Positions 1 through 7,043 of a stretch of DNA of 10,291 nt are shown piece by piece. The position numbers and the translations under genes are program-made. The notes beneath the pieces are model-generated. The model saw only the letters and a list, made by a program, of their open reading frames with translations. It was not told where the DNA came from and did not search any database. Numbering within the stretch: position 1 is the stretch's first letter; the number at the start of each line of letters is the position of its first letter. The stretch lies in NCBI GenBank assembly GCA_018222665.1, contig JAAEZW010000046.1, forward strand, positions 1-10,291, read 5' to 3'. This DNA comes from Paracoccaceae bacterium. Lineage in GTDB: Bacteria > Pseudomonadota > Alphaproteobacteria > Rhodobacterales > Rhodobacteraceae.

Positions 1-48
1 AGGCTCATAACCTGAAGGTCGCAGGTTCAAATCCTGCTCCCGCAACCA
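1..48 (+). tRNA. Initiator tRNA-Met (CAU), 3' part only
   Basis: This is the 3' part of an initiator tRNA; the 5' part lies outside the window. Seen directly: the anticodon loop at 4-10 with CAT at 6-8, a three-base stem remnant (1-3 with 11-13), a T arm with stem 21-25/33-37 around the loop TTCAAAT, the acceptor strand 38-44, the discriminator A at 45 and an encoded CCA at 46-48. The last acceptor base is A. In initiator tRNAs this base faces C1, giving the unpaired end that marks tRNA-fMet. The sequence closely matches the alphaproteobacterial initiator tRNA as I remember it. The 5' base that would confirm the C1/A72 mismatch is not visible. Confidence 0.9.
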
Positions 49-49
49 A

Positions 50-79
50 AATTAAGTTAATAAATACAGTCACTTAATT
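50..79. repeat. 8-bp inverted repeat just after the tRNA
   Basis: AATTAAGT at 50-57 is perfectly complementary to ACTTAATT at 72-79, with a 14-base loop. It starts two bases after the tRNA CCA end. The stem is almost all A-T and has no following T-run, so it is not a classical intrinsic terminator. It could be a weak processing or 3'-end hairpin, or chance in an AT-rich stretch. Confidence 0.35.
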
Positions 80-189
80 CCACAAGGGCTTCACGTCTCA
101 TCGAATGCCCCGGAAATATTGCCGCGTTCGTTGCTACGTTTGGGAAAAGTAAACCGCCCCCTTGGCTCGAATCCCGCTTCTTCTTGTAG

Positions 190-441
190 ATGGAACAGGC
201 CCTCGACAATATCGCCGCGATTGTCCGTGCGGCGGGGTGCGATGTGACGAATGTTGGAAGGCTAACGTGGTTTGTTACCGACAAAACGGAATACCTCGCT
301 TATAAACGCGAGGTTGGCAAAGCCTATCAACGTGTGTTGGGCAAACCTTTTCCTGCGATGTCGCTGGTCATTGTGAATGATCTTATCGAGGACGAGGCCC
401 TCGTCGAATTTGAGACGATCGCATATATCGCGCAGGATTAA
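190..441 (+). pseudogene. 5'-truncated RidA/YjgF-family remnant
   Basis: The 83 codons match the C-terminal two thirds of a RidA (YjgF/YER057c/UK114) protein, whose family members act on reactive enamine/imine intermediates and are usually about 115-130 residues long. Visible are the helix starting MEQALDNIAAIV, the strand WFVTD (27-31), the PAMS segment (55-58) and the closing strand EALVEFETIAYI. The N-terminal third, with its usual GPYSQ and SGQ motifs, is missing. A stop codon (187-189) lies directly before the ATG, and neither upstream frame I read resembles RidA. There is no Shine-Dalgarno sequence before the ATG. Where typical RidA enzymes carry the substrate-binding Arg (PARS), this copy has Met; some other Rid subfamilies also lack that Arg. 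Its stop (439-441) is one base from the stop of the converging flavoprotein gene. It is most likely a remnant left by a deletion or recombination event. A short functional protein is possible but unlikely. Confidence 0.7.
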
Positions 442-442
442 G

Positions 443-1825
443 TTAAGGCGTGCAAGGAGCGGAGCCAGAAATTTTGCCAAGGACAACCGCCGCAAGCAGA
501 CCGTTCCCTGAGAGATAGCCGCTATCTTGTTGTCCAGAAACACCACAGGCCGCTCCGCCGCCTGCATAGAGGTTTTCGATAGCAGAGCCGTCATTGCGCA
601 CAACTTGTGCCCGTGTATTGATAGCAAGGCCACCTTGTGTGTGAAAGAGTGCACCCGTCACTTTCACACCACAAAACGGTGCGGTAAGTTGTGTGTCTCC
701 AAAGGTGCGACCAAACTGATCGTGTTGCCCCCATGGGAGAGCGTGCACTGTGTGAGAAAGCGCCACTGAAGGAAGCCCAAGATACTCTGCAAGCCCCTCT
801 AAGGTGTCGGCGGTTTTAATCGCACCAACCTCTTCGGCACGTTTAAAGTCCTCGAATTGGCGCGCGATTGCGGCAATACGAGCGTCAAAAACTGCAAATG
901 CTTGGCCATCAGGTTGGCTAAGGACAGCGCGTGCTGCCTCGGAATATCCTTGGGCTTCGTTCCAAAAACGGTGGCCTGCGGTGTTGACCTGAATACCCCC
1001 TTCGGTGATCACCGCCCAAGTGATTAGGATCCCATGCGGGTGGGCGACATTTCCGTGCCCCTGATATGCCCCCAAATGTTTGAGCTGCGCGTCAAGCCCG
1101 TTTGCCCAGTCTATCGCTTCGCCTTGGTTGCCATCATGCCCGAACCAAAGCGCATCATGGATGTCTGGCATATGCTGCGCAACAAGCGCACGATTGCCGC
1201 CAAAACCGTTGCAAGCGAGGATCAGTTTTTGACACGCGATTGTCTCAGACTGACCATCTGGTCCTATCACACTCGCACCAGTGATCTTATGTCCATCAAA
1301 ATAGAGATGCTGCGCGTGGCGCTCGCAAATGATATCAATCTCTGCAGTTTCACAGGCGGTGCGCAGCGCATCAATCAATTCCGCCCCAGATCGGGTTGGC
1401 AAGCCGTGCATCCGTCGATGGCTATGCCCGGGATAGTCAAAATCGGTCACAACCGAGAACGCAAGGTCATGCGTCTCTGCAAGCCATTCAATGACCTTTC
1501 CCGCGTTTTCAGCTAAGAGATCAACGATCGCTTGATCATTTTCGTTTTTAGCTTTGTGTTGGATGTCGGCCGCAAAAATTTCGGGGCTATCCGTTATCCC
1601 GGCCTCGTGTTGAAATTTGGTGCCTGCGGCGGGAATTAAACCTGCAGAGAGTGCCGTTGATCCGCGCGGGATGACGTCCCGTTCAACTACCAATACGCTC
1701 TGCCCCTGTTCATGCGCCGCAAGCGACGCCACCAATCCGCAGGCCCCCGCGCCAATGATAAGTGTATCACATTGAATATCATACCCCTCTAGAGGGGAGC
1801 GAACCTCAATCGGATTTTGGGTCAT
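443..1825 (-). CDS. FAD-dependent oxidoreductase, fumarate-reductase/ketosteroid-dehydrogenase-like
   Basis: This is a 460-residue flavoprotein of the FAD_binding_2 type, the family that includes fumarate reductase flavoprotein, urocanate reductase and 3-ketosteroid dehydrogenase. Members reduce or introduce a C=C bond next to a carbonyl or carboxylate. Seen: a Rossmann nucleotide site GAGACG at 25-30 ending in Glu48, an STALSAG segment of the flavin-contacting type, a GGIQVN...GHRFWNE segment of the kind carrying substrate-side residues, and a C-terminal FAD closure NLYAGGGA...SGYLSGNGLLAA. No signal peptide or heme motif is seen, so it is probably cytosolic. I chose the ATG at 1823-1825 because AAAGG stands eight bases upstream. 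An ATG at 1870 would add 15 residues with no family resemblance. The gene overlaps the lyase gene by 20 bases and is last in the operon. Its role is presumably reduction or desaturation of a pathway intermediate; the substrate is unknown. Confidence 0.85.
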   Translation of the reverse strand: MTQNPIEVRSPLEGYDIQCDTLIIGAGACGLVASLAAHEQGQSVLVVERDVIPRGSTALSAGLIPAAGTKFQHEAGITDSPEIFAADIQHKAKNENDQAIVDLLAENAGKVIEWLAETHDLAFSVVTDFDYPGHSHRRMHGLPTRSGAELIDALRTACETAEIDIICERHAQHLYFDGHKITGASVIGPDGQSETIACQKLILACNGFGGNRALVAQHMPDIHDALWFGHDGNQGEAIDWANGLDAQLKHLGAYQGHGNVAHPHGILITWAVITEGGIQVNTAGHRFWNEAQGYSEAARAVLSQPDGQAFAVFDARIAAIARQFEDFKRAEEVGAIKTADTLEGLAEYLGLPSVALSHTVHALPWGQHDQFGRTFGDTQLTAPFCGVKVTGALFHTQGGLAINTRAQVVRNDGSAIENLYAGGGAACGVSGQQDSGYLSGNGLLAAVVLGKISGSAPCTP

Positions 1826-2672
1826 ATTTAGCGCCTTTTGCGAGCATGTCATTTGTGCCCAAAACTTCATTCAATCCGTTAAAATCGAACATTCGATCGG
1901 CAAATGGTTTGTTGCTCCCGCTTTTGTAGAGGCTGCCGTAATAGGCTTGGGCCGTATGCGCAAGCGCCCGTACGATGCCCCCTGGGAAAATCACAATCGA
2001 AAAACCTAGGTCTTCGAGATGCTGCGCCCCTGAAATAGGAGTTGCGCCGCCTTCGACCATATTAACCAAAAGGGGGACTTTGCTGCCAAATTCACGGGTG
2101 ATTTCGGTGAGTTGCTCTTCTGTTTGCGGCGCTTCGATAAAGAGGACATCTGCCCCAGCTTCTAAATAGGCGCCCGCACGGTCTATGGCGGCATTAAACC
2201 CTTCAACCGCCACTGCGTCAGTGCGCGCAATAATCAGCGTCTCTTCCGAGGCACGCGCATCGGCCATCGCGGCGACTTTGCCAGCCATTTCATGTTTCGC
2301 GATCAGAGATTTATCGGATAAATGACCACAGCGCTTTGGAAAGGTTTGATCCTCTACTTGAAGCGCAGAGGCCCCCGCGCGTTCATAAAGGCGCATGGTG
2401 CGTTGTGCATTGAGGGCGTTGCCAAACCCTGTATCGGCATCAATGATCACAGGCAGAGCAGTTCGGTCTGCAATCAATGTCATTGTATCGGCCATTTCGC
2501 TGGCGGTGCTCAGGCCAATATCAGGACGGCCAAGGCGGGTATACGCCACGGCCGCGCCGCTGAGATAGAGCGCTTCAAACCCTGCGTGTTCAGCCAACGA
2601 CGCCGTGAGACCGTCATAGATCCCTGGCGCAACAAGGATTTCCTTTTGTTGAAGTCTTGCTTTGAGTGTCAT
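1806..2672 (-). CDS. Isocitrate lyase/PEP mutase-family carbon-carbon lyase
   Basis: This 288-residue protein has the length of short ICL/PEP mutase enzymes (methylisocitrate lyase PrpB, 2,3-dimethylmalate lyase, oxaloacetate decarboxylase). Seen in order: PGIYDGLTASL near the N terminus, SGAAVAYTRLGRPDIG (38-53, the substrate and phosphate-like loop), DADTGFG (78-84, Mg2+ site), VEDQ (106-109) and KRCGH (113-117). Cys115 is the catalytic cysteine of the lyase branch, which argues for C-C bond cleavage rather than phosphonate chemistry. The expected reaction is a retro-aldol cleavage of a 2-hydroxy or tricarboxylic acid to pyruvate or glyoxylate plus a second acid. The ATG overlaps the stop of the preceding gene as ATGA (2669-2672), with GGAGG six bases before it. 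Because a LeuCD-like hydro-lyase is encoded in the divergent operon, a dimethylmalate-lyase-like role is attractive. Methylisocitrate or another alkylmalate remains possible. Confidence 0.88.
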   Translation of the reverse strand: MTLKARLQQKEILVAPGIYDGLTASLAEHAGFEALYLSGAAVAYTRLGRPDIGLSTASEMADTMTLIADRTALPVIIDADTGFGNALNAQRTMRLYERAGASALQVEDQTFPKRCGHLSDKSLIAKHEMAGKVAAMADARASEETLIIARTDAVAVEGFNAAIDRAGAYLEAGADVLFIEAPQTEEQLTEITREFGSKVPLLVNMVEGGATPISGAQHLEDLGFSIVIFPGGIVRALAHTAQAYYGSLYKSGSNKPFADRMFDFNGLNEVLGTNDMLAKGAKYDPKSD

Positions 2673-3289
2673 GTAGCGCCTCCAATCCAGTCAAGCGCAC
2701 GCGCGGAATCCATTTGATGTGTCACCGTCCCGAGCGAAACAAGTGTTGCCTCATGCACCTCTAGGCTAAATGCCGCGCAGCCATCGGTCAGCATAACTGT
2801 TTCTATGTTGCGCAGATGCGCGTCGCGCAATGTCGATGCAACACCACCGTTCGTTACAATTCCACCCACAATAAGATGCTCTACCCCAATCGCGCGCATG
2901 ATATATTCAAGCCGCGTTTGATAAAACGCGGAGTAGGCGACCTTTTCGATCACGAAATCTGCTGGAAAGAGCGTATCCACCAAGGTGTGGCCAAAGCTGT
3001 TTGGCGCAAAATCGCCTTTTGCCAAGAATGGCCGCAGTTTCCTAAGATGTGGCGCGATGAGGGGCTCTCCGTTTTTATCAGGGACAAGGGTGAATTGAGC
3101 GGAAAAATAATATCCGCCCTTATCACGCAACGCTTGAACAAGGGGGGCGATCCGTTCTGGAAGCGCGGCAATACTCTGCGCCGTTTGATCCGCGCGTCCA
3201 TAGGCGCCTTCTGGATGGATAAAATCGTTTTGCAGATCGATTGTCAGCAGAGCCGTCCGTGACAAGTCCCACGTTTCTGGTGCGCTCAT
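2669..3289 (-). CDS. Isochorismatase-fold hydrolase lacking the catalytic cysteine
   Basis: This 206-residue protein has the Rossmann-like fold of isochorismatases, nicotinamidases and N-carbamoylsarcosine amidases. The amidase branch uses an Asp-Lys-Cys triad. Here Asp18 (in TIDLQNDF) and Lys116 (in VIEKVAYSAF) are present, but the segment GIVTNGGVASTLRDAH has Gly149 where amidases have Cys (usually TNxCV). The two glycine codons, GGT GGT, occupy 2843-2848 on this strand. Glycine at this position is known in true isochorismatases such as PhzD and EntB, which cleave an enol ether without a nucleophile. The protein is therefore probably not a carbamoyl amidase, even though it sits beside hydantoinase-type genes. 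The ATG overlaps the hyuA stop (ATGA, 3286-3289), with GGGGA upstream. It could hydrolyse a vinyl ether or another non-amide bond, or play a binding role. Confidence 0.85.
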   Translation of the reverse strand: MSAPETWDLSRTALLTIDLQNDFIHPEGAYGRADQTAQSIAALPERIAPLVQALRDKGGYYFSAQFTLVPDKNGEPLIAPHLRKLRPFLAKGDFAPNSFGHTLVDTLFPADFVIEKVAYSAFYQTRLEYIMRAIGVEHLIVGGIVTNGGVASTLRDAHLRNIETVMLTDGCAAFSLEVHEATLVSLGTVTHQMDSARALDWIGGAT

Positions 3290-5352
3290 TTTACATCCCC
3301 TATCCGTTCAATAATGGTGTTTCCAAACCGATCAACGCGCCCTTGCAGGCCGGGCTCAATAAGGACAGTTGTATCTGGTTGTTCTAGGATTACTGGACCG
3401 TCGATCACCGTGCCTATGGGCAGAGACAGACGCTCGTATATCGCCGTTTCTTCCCATTGCCCGGCAAAATGCACCGGTCTTGTTGCTTTTGGAGACACAG
3501 GATCACTGTTCGTTGGTGCAAGCGTTTCAAGATCAAACTTTGGCCGCTTGCCTGTGACTGCACTACGCAAATTCAGGATTCGGCGCACACCGTTTTTCAA
3601 CAGACGCCCAAAGGCTTGGGTATAGGCCGCATCAAACGCAGTATTGATCGTATCGTGATCAGGGGGAACAACGTAGCCATTCTGATCAAACGCCACCTCA
3701 ATCGGAACAGATACTGTGTGCGTTTGTCCGATATAGGCCATGTCAAATTCAAATGTGACCAGCCGATCTTCAAACTGCGTACGCGCTGCATCCAACAGCG
3801 CCATACCTTGATCGCGATGGCTCTGCATAAATGCCTTTAACGCTTTAAGATCGATATGATCTACGAGAGAGTTCAATGTTTGGACAAAGTCTTGGCGCAT
3901 ATCCGCGATCACGCACCCCATCGCAGAGGTCACCCCAGGATAGCGCGGAACGATCGCACGGGCGATCCCAACCTCGTCCAACATCGCACCAGCATGAAGC
4001 GCACCGCCGCCCCCAAAGGGCATAAATGCAAAACGTTTGGGGTCAAATCCACGCTCGATACTCACAAGACGAATGGCCCCCGCCATATGAGAGTTTGCCA
4101 CACGTAAAATGGCCTCGGCCGCAGCAAGAGTATTGAGGCCAAGCGCTTCGCCCACATGTGTATCAATCGCCCGCTTTGCCGCCTCGACGTCAAGCCGTTC
4201 AAGCTTGCCCCCAATAGGGTTGTCAGGATCAATACGCCCGAGAACAACATTCGCATCTGTAACAGTAGGGCGATCATTCCCAAGACCGTAGGCAACAGGA
4301 CCGGGATCTGAGCCCGCGCTTTCTGGTCCGATGTTCAAAAGGCCGCCCTTATCAACCCACGCGATGGATCCACCACCAGCCCCGATTGTGGTGATTTCGA
4401 TCATTGGCGTTCGCACGACCATTCCAAAATCAATCGAGGTTTGCGCCGAGAGCATAGATTGACCGTTTGCAATCAGAGAGACGTCAAAACTTGTTCCACC
4501 CATATCGCCGGTGATAATGTTATCAAACCCCGCACTCGAGGCGATATAGCCTGCGGCAATAACCCCAGCCGCTGGACCCGAAAGTGCCGTGCGAACTGGA
4601 TGTTTACTCGCCGTGTCCACCGCCATAACGCCGCCGTTTGATTGTACGACCATGAACTCGCCATCAAACCCACCCGATTTCAGTGCTTTTTCAAGACGGC
4701 CCAAATACCCTGAGACTTCGGGTTGCAAATAGGCATTCAGAGCTGTTGTCGAAAACCGCTCAAATTCGCGAATTTCTGGGAGGATTTCGTGTGAAGCCGA
4801 GACATGTTCATTCGGCCAAATCTCACGAATGACCTCTAGAGCTGCGATTTCATTTTTAGGGTTCGCATAAGAGTTTGCGAACAAGATCGCAATGGCAAGA
4901 CATCCTGCGTCACGAAGCTTTTCAGCGGCCTGTTTGACCGCACCGAGATCAACGGCTGTGAATATTGTGCCATCTGCCAATGTTCTCTCTGGAACTTCAA
5001 GACGCTGAGAGCGCGCCACCACAGGATCAAAATTTCCACGAAGCCCCCATGTGCGTGGGCGATCGCGGCGGCGCATCTCGAGAACGTCGCGCAGGCCTTG
5101 CGTACAGATCACACCGATCTTGGCCCCCTTCCGTTCTAATAGGGCGTTTGTGCCTGCCGTTGTGCCATGAACAACCACAGCAATCTGAGATAAATCAGAT
5201 ACGCGCTGTTGGATACCGTTCAAAAACCCACCCGATTGATCAGGACGTGTCGTGGGCACTTTGGCAACCTCTGCGGTGCCATTTGCTTCATCCAGAATGA
5301 AGACATCGGTAAAGGTGCCACCAACATCGACACCAATCATTTTACTGTTCAT
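3286..5352 (-). CDS. hyuA: HyuA-type hydantoinase/oxoprolinase subunit A
   Basis: This 688-residue protein is the ATP-binding subunit of the hydantoinase/5-oxoprolinase/acetone carboxylase superfamily, in which subunits A and B form one enzyme. Seen: the N-terminal actin-like phosphate loop DVGGTFTDVF around residues 8-17, the central segment SNGGVM...TALSGPAAGV, a second phosphate-binding motif GDMGGTSFDVSL, the stretch TIGAGGGSIAWVD, and a C-terminal beta-rich part with GPVILEQPDTTVLIEPG. Family members hydrolyse cyclic amides (N-methylhydantoin, 5-oxoproline, caprolactam) with ATP, or carboxylate ketones. I place the start at 5352 because this ATG forms an ATGA overlap with the hyuB stop and has GGGAGG seven bases upstream. 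The in-frame ATG at 5370 lies inside hyuB and has no better site. The substrate cannot be read from the sequence. The symbol reflects the family, not a proven hydantoin substrate. Confidence 0.92.
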   Translation of the reverse strand: MNSKMIGVDVGGTFTDVFILDEANGTAEVAKVPTTRPDQSGGFLNGIQQRVSDLSQIAVVVHGTTAGTNALLERKGAKIGVICTQGLRDVLEMRRRDRPRTWGLRGNFDPVVARSQRLEVPERTLADGTIFTAVDLGAVKQAAEKLRDAGCLAIAILFANSYANPKNEIAALEVIREIWPNEHVSASHEILPEIREFERFSTTALNAYLQPEVSGYLGRLEKALKSGGFDGEFMVVQSNGGVMAVDTASKHPVRTALSGPAAGVIAAGYIASSAGFDNIITGDMGGTSFDVSLIANGQSMLSAQTSIDFGMVVRTPMIEITTIGAGGGSIAWVDKGGLLNIGPESAGSDPGPVAYGLGNDRPTVTDANVVLGRIDPDNPIGGKLERLDVEAAKRAIDTHVGEALGLNTLAAAEAILRVANSHMAGAIRLVSIERGFDPKRFAFMPFGGGGALHAGAMLDEVGIARAIVPRYPGVTSAMGCVIADMRQDFVQTLNSLVDHIDLKALKAFMQSHRDQGMALLDAARTQFEDRLVTFEFDMAYIGQTHTVSVPIEVAFDQNGYVVPPDHDTINTAFDAAYTQAFGRLLKNGVRRILNLRSAVTGKRPKFDLETLAPTNSDPVSPKATRPVHFAGQWEETAIYERLSLPIGTVIDGPVILEQPDTTVLIEPGLQGRVDRFGNTIIERIGDVK

Positions 5353-7043
5353 GACTGTGCCTCCCGCCATGCTGTGCCATAGGTTTCATCGGCGTTTGCC
5401 GCACTCAACAATCCACTTGCTACGTCCCGTGCCACCGCAAGAGGTGCGCGTTCTGATGTTGGGCCATAGCCCCCACCGCCCGGCGTTTCGAGCCTTACAG
5501 CTTGGCCTTGTTTCAAACGTATTCCGCGAATTTTCGAGGCAAGCGGCGGTTTGTGCCAACCGTCATCTTGTTGATAACTGAACACATTAAGGGCCGCGTC
5601 TTCGCCCTCTGCAATGCCCTGCGGCGCATAGCGTCCGCGCTCACCGAACAAAAAGGCCTCTGCGCCATTCTCTTCGAGAACTTCAATTTCATAGATGGCC
5701 CCCATGCCGCCACGATGTTTGCCCGGTCCCGCGCTCTCGGGGCGCAAGGCCCATTGGCGGAACATGATTGGGTAGGCGGCTTCGAGGATTTCCATAGGAG
5801 GGATGGTCGCCGTTGAAATCGGCGCATTGCCGTGATTAAGTCCATCCCCTTCAGGCGATCCACCGTGTCCGCCGCCATAGAAGCTAAACATCACCCAAGG
5901 TTTCCCGTCCTTGCGTTTGCCCGCGATAGAGAGCGCGTTGATCGTTCCATATGCATGAGCCACCACGCGATCCGGCGCGGCCTTGGAAAATGCCGAGAAA
6001 ATCACGTCTATCATGCGCAAAATGGTTTCGGTATATCCGCCTGTTGGCGCAGGAAATTCTGCCGACAAAATCGAACCTTTGGGAACAATTACATCGATCG
6101 GGCGCATAACACCTGCATTTGCAGGGAGGTTTTGAAAGATATGTTTGATCGCGACATAAGCGGTTGCAACAGTTGTCGGAAGCGCAATGTTGACTGGACC
6201 TGCACATTGTGGCGCGGACCCCGTGAAATCCAACGTCATCTGATCCCCTTGGATTTCAAGGGCAACTTTGATCGACAAAGGCGTATCCTCGATGCCGTCA
6301 TTGTCAAGAAAGTCCTCGGCCTCCCAACGGCCATTTGGAAGGGCTTCAAGTTCAGAGCGCATTAGACGCTCGGCGCGATGCCCCAAGGCCACGAGCGCGG
6401 CGGAAACGGTCTCTGCGCCATATTCGTCAAGAAGCTCGTCCATCCGTTTAACACCAAGATCAAGCGCGCTGAGCTGGCCGTTTAAATCCCCCCTCGCGGA
6501 TTGCGGCAAACGGGTGTTGCGCAACATGATGTCGATGATGTCTTGGTTGATTTTTCCCGCTCTTGCGAGCTTGACCGGAGGCAGAACAAACGCCTCTTGG
6601 AAAACATCTGTTGCAGCAGGGTTATAGTTCCCCGGCACAGCGCCGCCCATGTCATGCCAATGGCCAACAGAGGCTAGGTAACAAAAGAGCACCCCGTCAC
6701 GAAAATACGGCCGTACAAGACGCATATCACTTAGGTGCGTGCCACCGATATGGGCATCGTTGAAGATATAGATATCCCCGTCTTCGAGGTCCCCATCGGC
6801 CGCCGCTTTTTCAATCACGGCCTTAACCGCAAAGGACATCACCCCAACGAAAATCGGCAAGCCGGATTTACCTTGCACCAAGGTATCGCCATTCACCGCA
6901 TGATAGAGACCATGACTGGCATCATGGGCCTCTGCAATAATCGGGTTAAAGGCTGCGCGGAAAAGAGTTGCGTCCATCTCGTCCGCAATTTGTTCCATCC
7001 GTCCAGCGAGAACGGACAGTGTAATTGGGTCAATCTCGCTCAT
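5349..7043 (-). CDS. hyuB: HyuB-type hydantoinase/oxoprolinase subunit B
   Basis: This 564-residue protein is the partner of the HyuA protein encoded immediately downstream. It starts with the family hallmark DPITLSVLAGRMEQIADEMDATLFRAAFNPIIAEAHDAS, passes through the glycine-rich IFNDAHIGGTHLSDM, SVGHWHDMGGAVPG and LDFTGSAPQCAGPVN segments and FYGGGHGGSPEGDGLNHG, and ends in the typical PGGGGYG. Its length is normal for free-standing B subunits, with no fusion or truncation. Subunit B of this superfamily carries the metal-dependent hydrolytic or carboxylating part, while subunit A activates with ATP. It is ATGA-coupled on both sides, to the tautomerase gene upstream (7040-7043) and to hyuA (5349-5352), which fits stoichiometric production of the complex. 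The cytosolic substrate is unknown. Confidence 0.92.
   Translation of the reverse strand: MSEIDPITLSVLAGRMEQIADEMDATLFRAAFNPIIAEAHDASHGLYHAVNGDTLVQGKSGLPIFVGVMSFAVKAVIEKAAADGDLEDGDIYIFNDAHIGGTHLSDMRLVRPYFRDGVLFCYLASVGHWHDMGGAVPGNYNPAATDVFQEAFVLPPVKLARAGKINQDIIDIMLRNTRLPQSARGDLNGQLSALDLGVKRMDELLDEYGAETVSAALVALGHRAERLMRSELEALPNGRWEAEDFLDNDGIEDTPLSIKVALEIQGDQMTLDFTGSAPQCAGPVNIALPTTVATAYVAIKHIFQNLPANAGVMRPIDVIVPKGSILSAEFPAPTGGYTETILRMIDVIFSAFSKAAPDRVVAHAYGTINALSIAGKRKDGKPWVMFSFYGGGHGGSPEGDGLNHGNAPISTATIPPMEILEAAYPIMFRQWALRPESAGPGKHRGGMGAIYEIEVLEENGAEAFLFGERGRYAPQGIAEGEDAALNVFSYQQDDGWHKPPLASKIRGIRLKQGQAVRLETPGGGGYGPTSERAPLAVARDVASGLLSAANADETYGTAWREAQS

Noticed and set aside
51..60. Ten-base repeat ATTAAGTTAA (also 437-446) as attachment-site repeats
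   Set aside because: It is short and AT-rich, one copy is made of the overlapping stop codons, and it does not include tRNA sequence. Chance is a sufficient explanation without comparative data.
161..176. T-arm-like string GGCTCGAATCCCGC suggesting a second tRNA piece or att copy
   Set aside because: The five-base stem does not pair properly and no anticodon arm or CCA end accompanies it.
57..284. Open frame on the minus strand opposite the spacer and RidA remnant, ending in EALVELSDCIY
   Set aside because: Its final residues faintly resemble the RidA C-terminal strand (EALVEF) in inverted orientation, but the match is only a few residues. The rest resembles no family I know, and no ribosome site was seen.
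1826..1870. Longer N terminus for the flavoprotein, starting at 1870
   Set aside because: The extra residues have no family resemblance and lie inside the lyase gene. The ATG at 1825 has AAAGG at the right distance.
5353..5370. Upstream ATG for HyuA at 5370
   Set aside because: The ATG at 5352 forms the ATGA overlap seen at the other junctions and has GGGAGG seven bases upstream, part of which is coding in the longer version.
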